NCBI RefSeq assembly: GCF_004765795.1
Contig: NZ_SBIV01000003.1
Coordinates: 186,001 to 250,000, forward strand
Length of the DNA: 64,000 nucleotides
Reading direction: 5' to 3'
Origin: Halorussus marinus
GTDB lineage: Archaea > Halobacteriota > Halobacteria > Halobacteriales > Haladaptataceae
Part shown: piece after piece, positions 55,192 through 63,154 of the stretch
Numbering within the stretch: the first letter of the stretch is position 1
Layout of the letters: each line of letters begins with the position of its first letter
Notes under the pieces: model-generated
What the model was told of the DNA's origin: nothing
The model's input: only the letters and a program-made list of their open reading frames with translations
The model's database searches: none
Translations under genes and position numbers: made by a program

Positions 55192-56076
55192 ATGAGCGAC
55201 CCCGCCGGCGTCGAGTGGCGTTACGACGCGACCCGATCGAGGCTCCTCCGGGTGCTCGCCCACGGGTTCGTGGCCGGACTCGGCGGCGCGCTGTTGCTCG
55301 CGGCGGGCACGCTCCTCTTCGCGCTCCCCGCCCTCGTCACCGCGATTTCCCTCGGCGCGTTGCTGTTCGTCGCTCTCCTCGTCCTCGTGGGCGGGCCGGT
55401 CTCGCTGGTCTACCTCTGGCCGATGCTCGCGGACCCCGACCAGCGACCGAGTCCGGGCGCGTTCGCCGGCGACGCGACCCCGTGGACGCCCCGAAGCGTG
55501 GCCGTCGCCGCCGTCGCGGGCGCGGTCGGCCTCTGGGGGCTGGCGGCCGCCGGCGTCGGCTTCGACGCGCTGTTCGCGGTCGTGGTCGCGCTCGTGTTCT
55601 CGCCGGTCGCGGTCGCGCTGTTCTCGACGGCCGGGACGGTCGACCTCGACGGCGGCCCCGCCGGCGCGGCCGACCCGCCGGACGCGACCGGCGAGGTCGA
55701 CCTCGTCTGCAACGGCCGGCGGGTCCCGCTGGCGCAGGTGACCCGCGTCCGATCGGTCCGGGTCGCCGGCCCGACGATCTACTGGGCGTCGTACGCCCGC
55801 GGGACCGGCGCGTTCGTCCCGCGACTCCTGACGGTGCCCCCGGAAGCGGCCGACGCCGTCGGCGCCGCGCTCGATGCGGGCGTCGAGACGCCGGCCGAGT
55901 CGCCGACGACCGATCCCGCGGTCCGGGCGGTCGTCTCGGGCGCCGGCCTCCTGTTCGTCGGGGTCGCGGTCCTCGGGTGGCGCGCGGTCGACGACCCGGT
56001 CGTCGGCGCGTACCTCGCCGGCGTGCTCGGCCTCGTCGGCGCGCTCCTCTGTCTCGCCGGGTGGCGGGGCGTGTAG
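55192..56076 (+). CDS. Hypothetical membrane protein
   Basis: 294 aa, family not recognised. Hydrophobic segments at about 24-45, 48-72, 105-122, 125-145, 240-260 and 268-290. The soluble middle part (about 150-235) holds VDLVCNGRRVPLAQVTRVRSVRVAG, which looks like a small beta domain of PH or membrane-associated type. A TATA-like GTATTTGTC lies about 28 nt before the ATG. Function unknown. It is divergent from thiB. Confidence 0.7.
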   Translation: MSDPAGVEWRYDATRSRLLRVLAHGFVAGLGGALLLAAGTLLFALPALVTAISLGALLFVALLVLVGGPVSLVYLWPMLADPDQRPSPGAFAGDATPWTPRSVAVAAVAGAVGLWGLAAAGVGFDALFAVVVALVFSPVAVALFSTAGTVDLDGGPAGAADPPDATGEVDLVCNGRRVPLAQVTRVRSVRVAGPTIYWASYARGTGAFVPRLLTVPPEAADAVGAALDAGVETPAESPTTDPAVRAVVSGAGLLFVGVAVLGWRAVDDPVVGAYLAGVLGLVGALLCLAGWRGV

Positions 56077-56126
56077 CGCCGGCGCGGGACCCAAAGGTTT
56101 TCGTGTCCGCTTTCGATGCGGCGAGT

Positions 56127-57125
56127 ATGTCCGGGACGCGACAACGGGTACTCGGCGTGGTGCTCGTGCTGGTCGGACTCCTCGCCGCGGTGGTGCTGTT
56201 CGACGTGCTCGGGACCGTCTTCTTCGCGATCACGGTGGCGTCGGTCCTCACCCCGCTCCACCGACGGCTGGTCGAGCGCGGCGCCCACCCGTGGTGGGCG
56301 AGCGTCGCCGCGACCGCCGTGGGCTTTCTCAGCGTCCTCGCGCTGTTCGGCTCCTTTGCCTTCCTCGTCTACCGGCGCCAGGCCGACATGCTGGCGGTGC
56401 TCAGAGCGCTCCCCCGGAGCCTCACCGTCGAACTGCTCGGCGTCGCCTACACCGCCGACGCGAGCGTCGCCATCGCGTTCGTCCGGGAGAACCTCACCGG
56501 GGTCGCGCTCACCGTCGCACGGATCGCGCCGGTGCTCGCGCTCAAGGCGACGCTGTTCGCACTATTGGTGTTCGCGTTGCTCATCCACCGCGAGCGCGCC
56601 CGAAAGGCGTTGCTCGCACCGATCCCGCCGAGCTACCGCGACGTGGCCGAGGCGTTTCGCGAGCGCGCTCGCGAGACGCTGTTCGCCATCTACGTCTTAC
56701 AGGCCGCGACCGCCGCCGCGACCTTCCTCGTCGCGCTCCCCGTCTTCTACCTGCTCGACTACCGGCTGTTCGTCACGCTCGCGCTCGTCTCGGGGTTCCT
56801 CCAGTTTCTCCCTATCGTCGGCCCGACCGTGCTGGTGGGACTGCTCGGACTCTACCAGTTCGGCGTCGGCGACGTGACCGCGGCGGTCTCGGTCGGCGTG
56901 CTGGGCGCGGTCCTGATCGGGTGGCTCCCCGACGCGGTCGTCCGGCCGCGACTCGCGCGCCACACCGCCGACATCCCCGGGAGCCTCTACTTCATCGGGT
57001 TCACCGGCGGGCTCCTCAGCGTCGGCCCGATCGGGTTCATCGCGGGGCCGCTGGTGGTGGCGCTCCTCGCGGAGGCGACCGACCTCCTCGCCGCCGAAGT
57101 CAACGGCGCCACCGCGACCGACTGA
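56127..57125 (+). CDS. AI-2E family transporter
   Basis: 332 aa, about eight hydrophobic segments. The family pattern is visible in LLDYRLFVTLALVSGFLQFLPIVGPTVL and LPDAVVRPRLARHTADIPGSLYFIGFTGGLLSVGPIGFIAGPLVV. Bacterial relatives export the signal AI-2 or move Na+/H+ or other solutes; the archaeal substrate is unknown. It starts 50 nt after the previous gene, so cotranscription is possible. Its TGA is immediately followed by the stop of the convergent beta-propeller gene. Confidence 0.87.
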   Translation: MSGTRQRVLGVVLVLVGLLAAVVLFDVLGTVFFAITVASVLTPLHRRLVERGAHPWWASVAATAVGFLSVLALFGSFAFLVYRRQADMLAVLRALPRSLTVELLGVAYTADASVAIAFVRENLTGVALTVARIAPVLALKATLFALLVFALLIHRERARKALLAPIPPSYRDVAEAFRERARETLFAIYVLQAATAAATFLVALPVFYLLDYRLFVTLALVSGFLQFLPIVGPTVLVGLLGLYQFGVGDVTAAVSVGVLGAVLIGWLPDAVVRPRLARHTADIPGSLYFIGFTGGLLSVGPIGFIAGPLVVALLAEATDLLAAEVNGATATD

Positions 57126-57950
57126 TCACGGGACGGCGAGCGCCGCCGACTCGCGCAGGCCGACCGGCTGGGAGCGCCAGCCGTCCCCGACCGACAGCAG
57201 AAACGTCCCCTCGGCCGTCATCGCGTAGGCGCCGTCGGAACCGCGATCGAGCGCGACGATCGCCTCCTCGACCGGTAGCGACACCGTCCGCCACGCCCCC
57301 TCGGCGAACTCGAAGAGCGCCGCGTCGGTCGCGGCGTGAGCCTCGCCGAGGTCGCCGGCGCTCGCCGTCTGGTCGGCGCCGGCCGGCGAGGCGCTGACCG
57401 CGCGGAAGGCGCCCTCCAGTTCGGCCAGCCACCCGTTCCCGAGCCGGTAGAGGCCGTCGTCGGTGGCGGCCAGCGGCGTCTCGGCCGCCGACACGTCCCG
57501 GGCCTCGTTCAGTCCGACCTGCCGGAGGCCGCCGCTCGTCGCCCGGTAGACGCCGGAGGCCCCCGCGAGGAAATCGCCGTCGACGGCCCGGGCGTCGGCG
57601 ACCTCGCCGAGTTCGGTCCACGAGTCGCCGCGCTCGCGGATCACCCGGCCGTCGCCGAGCGCCGCCACGAGGTCGCCGTCGGTCCCGAACCCGACCGCGA
57701 CCGCCGGGCCGACGCCGAGCGCCCCGAAGCCGTCGCCTGTCGCGACCAGCACGTCCTCGTCGGTGGCGACCGCGAGTCGGCCGTCCCGCCCGGCGGCGTC
57801 CCGGGCGGTACACTGGTGTTTTAGCCCGAACTCCCCGACCAGATCGTCGGAGGTCTCGATCGCGGCCACGCCGAACTCACCGACGACGTACACCGGGACG
57901 CTCTCGTCGCTCCCGTCGTACACCCGCTTCTCGTCGATGCTGATGTCCAT
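57126..57950 (-). CDS. Haloarchaeal beta-propeller protein
   Basis: 274 aa, no signal peptide, so cytoplasmic. The repeated pattern LAVATDEDVLVATGDGF, LVAALGDGRVIRERGDSW, TPLAATDDGLYRLGNGW and AYAMTAEGTFLLSVGDGW gives about five or six short blades, each ending with a conserved GDxW or GNxW. It resembles a haloarchaeal family of small beta-propellers with no known role. Start ATG at 57950 (MDISIDEKRV). It ends exactly where the AI-2E transporter gene ends. Confidence 0.72.
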   Translation of the reverse strand: MDISIDEKRVYDGSDESVPVYVVGEFGVAAIETSDDLVGEFGLKHQCTARDAAGRDGRLAVATDEDVLVATGDGFGALGVGPAVAVGFGTDGDLVAALGDGRVIRERGDSWTELGEVADARAVDGDFLAGASGVYRATSGGLRQVGLNEARDVSAAETPLAATDDGLYRLGNGWLAELEGAFRAVSASPAGADQTASAGDLGEAHAATDAALFEFAEGAWRTVSLPVEEAIVALDRGSDGAYAMTAEGTFLLSVGDGWRSQPVGLRESAALAVP

Positions 57951-57989
57951 GTCCGATCGTGGGGCACCCGGCGGGTTAGTGGTTCGGGT

Positions 57990-58391
57990 TCACGGGCCGT
58001 CGAGGAACGCGGCCCCGGTCGCGATGAGCGTCCGGAGAGAACACCCGACGTCGTGGTCGAACGTGACCGCGACGCCGCTCGCGTCGCTGTAGGGGTAGTG
58101 GACGAGGACGCCGTCCTCGAACCACCGGGCGGTGGCCTCCAGATCGCCGAGTCGGTAGAGGTCGGTCAGCCGGGTGGGGTCGCCGAACGCTTCGAGCGCG
58201 AGGTCGTCGATCAGGCAGGCGATCTCGTCGTCGTCGTACGACTCGGCGACGTCGTCGCGGACGTCCAACACCGCCTGGTGGCGACCGTGGTAGTGGACGC
58301 CACATCGGAGGCTATCGCCGGCGAGCGGTCGCAGCGTCTCGAGCAGTTCGCGCGCCCGCGACGCGCAGAGGTGGGCCGCCGAATCGCTCAC
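57990..58391 (-). CDS. Conserved-looking hypothetical protein
   Basis: 133 aa from GTG at 58391, soluble and acidic; family not recognised. It begins with a helix (AHLCASRARELLETL), then VHYHGRHQAVLDVRDDV, and ends with AVTFDHDVGCSLRTLIATGAAFLDGP. The reading frame allows a start at GTG 58403, but GTTATATAC at 58414-58422 lies about 27 nt before 58391, so a leaderless start at 58391 fits better. It is divergent from the phosphohexomutase gene. Confidence 0.65.
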   Translation of the reverse strand: MSDSAAHLCASRARELLETLRPLAGDSLRCGVHYHGRHQAVLDVRDDVAESYDDDEIACLIDDLALEAFGDPTRLTDLYRLGDLEATARWFEDGVLVHYPYSDASGVAVTFDHDVGCSLRTLIATGAAFLDGP

Positions 58392-58413
58392 TGTTGGACT
58401 CACTTTGCCTCTC

Positions 58414-58422
58414 GTATATAAC
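58414..58422 (-). promoter_or_regulatory. TATA box deciding the start at 58391
   Basis: GTTATATAC on the minus strand, 23-31 nt before the GTG at 58391 and only 11-19 nt before the GTG at 58403, which therefore would lie upstream of transcription start. Confidence 0.65.
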
Positions 58423-58523
58423 GTCGTCTACTCGGCACTCCCCGACCGGCGGGGCTGACGGCCGGCTAACACGTCCCGAGCGTCTCCGGAATGCCTTTTG
58501 CGTCCCGGTCCGCACCCACGGGC

Positions 58524-59888
58524 ATGAAGGTATTCGGGTCCAGCGGAACTCGCGGGGTCGCCAACGAGGCGCTGACCCCGGAGTTCGTGCTGAAGGTCGC
58601 CAAGGCCGCGGGGACGGTGTGGCGGGCCGATCGCGTGGCGGTCGCTCGCGACACCCGCGCGACGGGACGGATGCTCGCCGACGCCGCCGCCAGCGGGCTC
58701 GCCAGCGTCGGCGCGGACGTCGACCGGCTCGGCGTGGTTCCGACGCCGGGCGCCCAGTCGTACGCCGGCCGCGAGTCGGTGCCGGTCGTGATGATAACCG
58801 CCTCCCACAACCCGCCCCAGTACAACGGCGTGAAGCTCGTCGGCGCGGACGGCGTCGAGCTCGCGGTCGAGGACCTAGAGCGCATCGAACAGAAGTTCCT
58901 CGCCGAGCAGTTCGACGGGGCACCGTGGAGCGAGACCGGAACGAGCCGCGAGGTCGAGGGCGTCCGGCGGGCGTACGTCGACCGGCTTCTGGCGTCGGTC
59001 GACCGCGAGACCGTCGCCGACGCCGACCTCACGGTCGCGCTCGACCCCGGCCACGGCGCGGGGTCGCTCACCAGCCCGGAGTTCTTCCGGAAGCTGGGCT
59101 GTCGGGTCGTCACCGCCAACAGCCAGCCCGACGGCCACTTCCCCGGCCGGGACCCCGAACCGGTCCCGGAGAACCTCGGCGATCTCGCCCGGCTCGTCGA
59201 GGCGACCGACGCCGACGTGGGGATCGCCCACGACGGCGACGCCGACCGCGCCATCTTCTACGACGAGACCGGCGAGTACGTCGAGGGCGACGCGACGCTG
59301 GCGGCGCTCGCGGCCGCCGAACTCGACCCCGGCGACTCGGTGGTCTCGGCGGTCAACGTCTCCCAGCGCCTCGTCGACGTGGCCGACGACTGCGAGGCGT
59401 ACCTCGAACTCACCCCGATCGGCTCGACCAACCTCATCACCCGGATCGAGGAGCTCCAACAGCAGGGCAAGCCGGTCCCGGTCGCCGGCGAGGGCAACGG
59501 CGGGATCTTCTTCCCGGAGTACCTGCTGGCCCGCGACGGCGCGTACACCGCCGCGCGATTCCTCGAACTGCTCGCCGACCGCCCCGCGAGCGAGGTCGTC
59601 GCGCCCTACGACGGCTATCACAACGTCCGCATCAACATCGGCCACGACACCGACGCCGAGCGTGACGCGCTTCTCGAGGCCGCCGAGCGCGAGGCCGAGG
59701 CCGCCGACGCCGAGGTCACGACCCTCGACGGCTACCGGCTCGACTACGGCGACGCGTGGGTGCTGGCCCGCCCCAGCGGCACCGAGCCGATGGTCCGGAT
59801 CTACGCCGAGGCCCGCGAGGAGTCCAGAGCACGCGACTTGGCCGAGGAGATGGCGGCGGCGTTACGCGACGCGAAGGCCGCGGCGTAG
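58524..59888 (+). CDS. glmM: Phosphohexomutase (phosphoglucosamine/phosphomannomutase)
   Basis: 454 aa. The phosphoserine is Ser94 in TASHNPPQYNG, the metal loop is DGDADRA (near 237), the sugar-binding loop GEGNGGIF and the phosphate loop RPSGTEPMVRIY. The N-terminal FGSSGTRG is characteristic of the GlmM/ManB group. It interconverts 1- and 6-phosphates of glucosamine, mannose or glucose for surface glycan and UDP-GlcNAc synthesis; which sugar is not decidable here. The start is ATG 58524, not the earlier in-frame codon at 58491, because the family begins at MKVFGSSGTRG and CTTTTGCG lies about 28 nt upstream. Confidence 0.88.
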   Translation: MKVFGSSGTRGVANEALTPEFVLKVAKAAGTVWRADRVAVARDTRATGRMLADAAASGLASVGADVDRLGVVPTPGAQSYAGRESVPVVMITASHNPPQYNGVKLVGADGVELAVEDLERIEQKFLAEQFDGAPWSETGTSREVEGVRRAYVDRLLASVDRETVADADLTVALDPGHGAGSLTSPEFFRKLGCRVVTANSQPDGHFPGRDPEPVPENLGDLARLVEATDADVGIAHDGDADRAIFYDETGEYVEGDATLAALAAAELDPGDSVVSAVNVSQRLVDVADDCEAYLELTPIGSTNLITRIEELQQQGKPVPVAGEGNGGIFFPEYLLARDGAYTAARFLELLADRPASEVVAPYDGYHNVRINIGHDTDAERDALLEAAEREAEAADAEVTTLDGYRLDYGDAWVLARPSGTEPMVRIYAEAREESRARDLAEEMAAALRDAKAAA

Positions 59889-59952
59889 CGATCGCTCGGC
59901 GAGCGGTCGGCGGTGGCGGCTCGAAGCCCTCCCACACCGACGAGAGAGAAGA

Positions 59953-59959
59953 CTTATTC
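59953..59959 (+). promoter_or_regulatory. TATA box of the small Tat lipoprotein gene
   Basis: CTTATTC, 24-30 nt before the ATG at 59983; predicts a leaderless transcript. Confidence 0.55.
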
Positions 59960-59982
59960 GGACCCGCCGGCGTCTCGGAGAC

Positions 59983-60405
59983 ATGCCAGCCTCTCGGCGT
60001 ACGTTCCTCGGCGCGGTCGGGACCGCCCTCGCGACCGGGGCCAGCGGCTGTACCGGCTCGGACCCTCGCCCGGTGTCGCTCTCGGTGTCGAATCTGACGG
60101 CCGAAGACCGCTCGGTGTTCGTCGAGATCCTGCCGGTCGATATCGAAGCGGACCTCTCGGAGAAGCAGTTGTTCGGTGAGTGGATCGATCTGGCCTCGAA
60201 CGCGTCGGACGGGACCTCGTACGTCGACCGTCAGGACGTCTCCGACGCCCAGAAAGCGCTCGTCCGGGTCAAGCAAAGTCAGGGCTACATCAACGAGTAC
60301 ACCTTCGTCCCCGACTGCCCCGATTCGGACGCGGGCGAACACGTCGAAGTCTCGATCCTGTCGGCTACCGTGGCGTCGGTCTCCCAGAACTGGTGTCGGA
60401 CGTAA
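59983..60405 (+). CDS. Small Tat-exported lipoprotein, function unknown
   Basis: 140 aa. The signal SRRTFLGAVGTALATGASGC is a Tat signal ending with a lipobox-like SGC (Cys23). The mature part has VSLSVSNLTAEDRSVFVEILP, an immunoglobulin-like strand pattern, and ends with SVSQNWCRT. Two cysteines (CPDSDAG and NWCRT) could form a disulfide. No family recognised. It is the only gene between the mutase and the KaiC cluster and has its own promoter. Confidence 0.7.
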   Translation: MPASRRTFLGAVGTALATGASGCTGSDPRPVSLSVSNLTAEDRSVFVEILPVDIEADLSEKQLFGEWIDLASNASDGTSYVDRQDVSDAQKALVRVKQSQGYINEYTFVPDCPDSDAGEHVEVSILSATVASVSQNWCRT

Positions 60406-60548
60406 CGGCGTCGCGGCTCTCTCGTCTCCCGACGCGAACGACCTCGTCGTCGGCCCGCCGCGATCGACCGCTCGCCAATACGTTCGTCTCTTTTCATCTG
60501 ACCTCAGTTTTCGTGGCTTTTATGCTTGCTAGCCGGTGATTCTGCAAT
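60406..60548. other. Promoter region of the KaiC-like cluster
   Basis: 143 bp without a gene. The last 60 bases turn AT-rich and hold the TATA element at 60517-60524 upstream of the ATG at 60549. I see no clear operator repeat. Confidence 0.5.
60517..60524 (+). promoter_or_regulatory. TATA box of the KaiC-like gene
   Basis: CTTTTATG, 25-32 nt before the ATG at 60549. Confidence 0.6.
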
Positions 60549-62033
60549 ATGACCTCCTCAGACCGTCAGTTCACGCGGATCTCGAGCGGGATCTCCGGGC
60601 TCGATACGCTCCTCCGCGGCGGGTTCGTCAACGGTCGGTTGTACCTCGTCATCGGGCCGCCCGGGGCCGGCAAGACCCTCCTCGGGACCCAGTTTCTCGA
60701 AGCGGGCCTCGACGCGGGCGAGACGGTCCTGTTCATCCACGGCGAGGAGTCGGCCGACGACCTCCGGGCCAACACCGCCGAACTCGGCATCGACCTCGAC
60801 GACGCCGCGTTCCTCGACGTCGGGCCCGAGTCGGACTTTTTCACTCGGGCCCAGTCGTACGACGTGGTCAAGCCCCGCGACGTCGAGGACGGCCATCTGA
60901 TCGCCGACATCAGAGACTCGATCGAAGCGGTCGACCCCGACCGCGTTCTGATCGACCCGATAACCCACTTCCAGTACCTCGAACCGACCGAGTACCAGTT
61001 CCGAAAGCGCATCATCTCGTTCGCGCGCTTCCTCAAAAACCGGGGGACGACCGTGCTGGCGACCAAGACGCCGACCGAGCAGATGGACACCCAGCTCAAG
61101 TCGCTCAGCGACGGCGTCATCACCCTCAACCACGGCGACGAGAAGGCCGGCCGACGGATCCGCGTGCCGAAACACCGCGGGGTCGGCCAGCGCGATGGGT
61201 CCCACGGGATGGAGATCCGCGAGGGCGGGGTCGAGGTCTTCCCCGCGCTCGTGCCCGAAACGCACAGTCGGCGGTTCGAACCGACCAAGTTTTCCTCGGG
61301 CATCGACGGGCTCGACGCCCTCCTCGACGGCGGGCTCGAACGCGGCACGGTCACGATCCTCAGCGGTCCCTCGGGGGTCGGCAAGTCGACGACGGCCGCG
61401 GAGTTCCTGTCGACGGCCGCCCAGCACGGGGACCCGGCGCTCGCGTACCTGTTCGGGGAGTCGATCGAGACGTTCACTCACCGGGCCGAGCACTTTGGCA
61501 ACCCGGTCTCGGACCTCCACGAGGAGGGGTCGCTTTTGATCGAGGAGATCGACTCGCTCGCGATGTCGCCCGAGGAGTTCGCCAATCAGGTCCGCACGCA
61601 GGTCGAACGCCACGCGGCCGAACTCGTCGTCATCGACGGCATCGCCGGCTACAAGAACGCGATCAAGGGCGGGGAAGACGGCGTGGAACTGCGCCGCCGG
61701 CTCCGGGCGCTCACAAAGTACCTGATCCAGATGAACGCGTCGGTGATTCTGATCGACCAGCGCAGGGAGGTGACGGGGTTCCCCGAACCGACCAGCGAGA
61801 GCGTCAGCTATCTCGCCGACAACATCGTCTTCGAGAACTACATCGAGGTCGGCGGCGAGCTCCAGCGGATCGTCGGGGTGCTGAAAAAGCGCATCGGGGG
61901 CTTCGAGACGGTCCCGCGCCGGTTCAGGATCACCGACGACGGGCTCCAGATCGGCGAGTCGGTCTCGGGGATGCACGGGGTCGTCGAAGGCGTGCCCAAA
62001 CGCGTCGGTGGTGATCCCGATCAGTCGCTCTGA
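60549..62033 (+). CDS. Double-domain KaiC-like RecA ATPase
   Basis: 494 aa with two RecA/KaiC domains. Walker A of CI is GPPGAGKT (Lys42), with catalytic Glu pair in HGEESAD (67-68). Walker A of CII is GPSGVGKST (Lys279), but the catalytic position there has only one Glu (FGESIETF). The C-terminal RIVGVLKKRIGGFETVPRRF and GLQIGES match the KaiC C-terminal region. It lacks clear Ser-Thr phosphorylation sites like those of cyanobacterial KaiC. Such haloarchaeal proteins (including CirA-D and GvpD relatives) are regulatory ATPases. It opens an apparent operon with two histidine kinases (15 nt then an 8-nt overlap). Confidence 0.9.
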   Translation: MTSSDRQFTRISSGISGLDTLLRGGFVNGRLYLVIGPPGAGKTLLGTQFLEAGLDAGETVLFIHGEESADDLRANTAELGIDLDDAAFLDVGPESDFFTRAQSYDVVKPRDVEDGHLIADIRDSIEAVDPDRVLIDPITHFQYLEPTEYQFRKRIISFARFLKNRGTTVLATKTPTEQMDTQLKSLSDGVITLNHGDEKAGRRIRVPKHRGVGQRDGSHGMEIREGGVEVFPALVPETHSRRFEPTKFSSGIDGLDALLDGGLERGTVTILSGPSGVGKSTTAAEFLSTAAQHGDPALAYLFGESIETFTHRAEHFGNPVSDLHEEGSLLIEEIDSLAMSPEEFANQVRTQVERHAAELVVIDGIAGYKNAIKGGEDGVELRRRLRALTKYLIQMNASVILIDQRREVTGFPEPTSESVSYLADNIVFENYIEVGGELQRIVGVLKKRIGGFETVPRRFRITDDGLQIGESVSGMHGVVEGVPKRVGGDPDQSL

Positions 62034-62047
62034 GACATCCGATAGCA

Positions 62048-63154
62048 ATGACCGAGATCCAACTGCTGTTGTCCGCCGACGGCAACCGCCGGGCGCTGGC
62101 GTCGGTCGTGGACGAACACTACGATCCGATCGTCGACGAGGAGCTCCGGGACGCGGATCTGTATCTCGTCGACGAGCCGTCGTTTCACCGCTACCGCGAC
62201 GCGCTGGATCGACGCAGACGCGAGACCAGAACGGTGTTCTGTCCGGTGGTGTTGCTCCGTCGCGACCGGACGCCGGTGACCGTCGACCTCCCCGACCCGG
62301 TCGAGTCCGAGTCGCCGCTCCTCGTCAACGAGGTGCTGGACGCGCCGGTCGGGAAACAGACGCTCTTTCGAACGGTCGAGAACCTCCTCGCGAGGCAGGC
62401 CCGGAGCGAGCACATCGCGGCGGAACTCGACGCCGCGACCGCCAAACTCCGCGAGCGAAACGACCAGCTCGAAGCCCAGCGCGACGACCTCGGGCTGTTG
62501 AACCAGATGTTGCGCCACGACATCCGCAACGACCTACAGCTCGTCACCGCCTACGGCGACCTGCTCGAAGCCCACGTCGACGAGGCGGGGCGCGAACACC
62601 TCCGAACGGTCCTCGACAGCGCCGACCACGCGGTCGAGCTCACCGAGACGGCGCGGGAGATGGCCGACGTGATGCTCTCGACCGAGGAGGCCGAACCGGA
62701 GCGAATCGCGCTTCGCGGGACGCTCGACCTCGAACTCGAACGAGTCCGCTCGGAGTACCCGGACGCGACCGTCGCCGTCGAGGGGACCGTCCCGGGGGTC
62801 ACCGTCGTCGCCGACGACATGCTCGACTCGGTGTTTCGAAACCTGCTCAAAAACGCCATCCAACACAACGACGGGCCGGCCCCGAACGTGACCGTCTCGG
62901 TCCGCGAGCGTGCGGGCGAGGTCGCGGTCCGAATCGCGGACGACGGCCCCGGCGTCCCCGACGAGCAGAAAGACGAGATCTTCGGGAGACGGGCGACCGG
63001 TCTGGAGAGCGACGGGACGGGCATCGGGCTCTATCTGGTCCGGACGCTGGTCGAATCGTACGGCGGCGACGTGTGGGTCGAGGACAACGACCCCGAAGGC
63101 GCGGTGTTCGTCGTGACGCTCCCGACGGTCGAGGAGGCTCGGTCTGATGGCTGA
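62048..63154 (+). CDS. Histidine kinase with receiver-like N-terminal domain
   Basis: 368 aa, no membrane segment. Residues 1-118 look like a degenerate receiver: Asp42 sits in LYLVDEPSF at the phosphoacceptor place, but the acidic pair near residue 8-10 is LSAD rather than DD and the conserved Lys after PV is absent (APVGKQTLF). A short coiled coil (ERNDQLEAQRDDL) leads to the H-box LNQMLRHDIRNDLQ with His157. N-box RNLLKNAIQHND, G1 ADDGPGVPDEQ and G2 GTGIGLYLVRTL complete the ATPase. The gene starts 14 nt after the KaiC-like gene and overlaps the next kinase by 8 nt. Target unknown. Confidence 0.9.
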   Translation: MTEIQLLLSADGNRRALASVVDEHYDPIVDEELRDADLYLVDEPSFHRYRDALDRRRRETRTVFCPVVLLRRDRTPVTVDLPDPVESESPLLVNEVLDAPVGKQTLFRTVENLLARQARSEHIAAELDAATAKLRERNDQLEAQRDDLGLLNQMLRHDIRNDLQLVTAYGDLLEAHVDEAGREHLRTVLDSADHAVELTETAREMADVMLSTEEAEPERIALRGTLDLELERVRSEYPDATVAVEGTVPGVTVVADDMLDSVFRNLLKNAIQHNDGPAPNVTVSVRERAGEVAVRIADDGPGVPDEQKDEIFGRRATGLESDGTGIGLYLVRTLVESYGGDVWVEDNDPEGAVFVVTLPTVEEARSDG

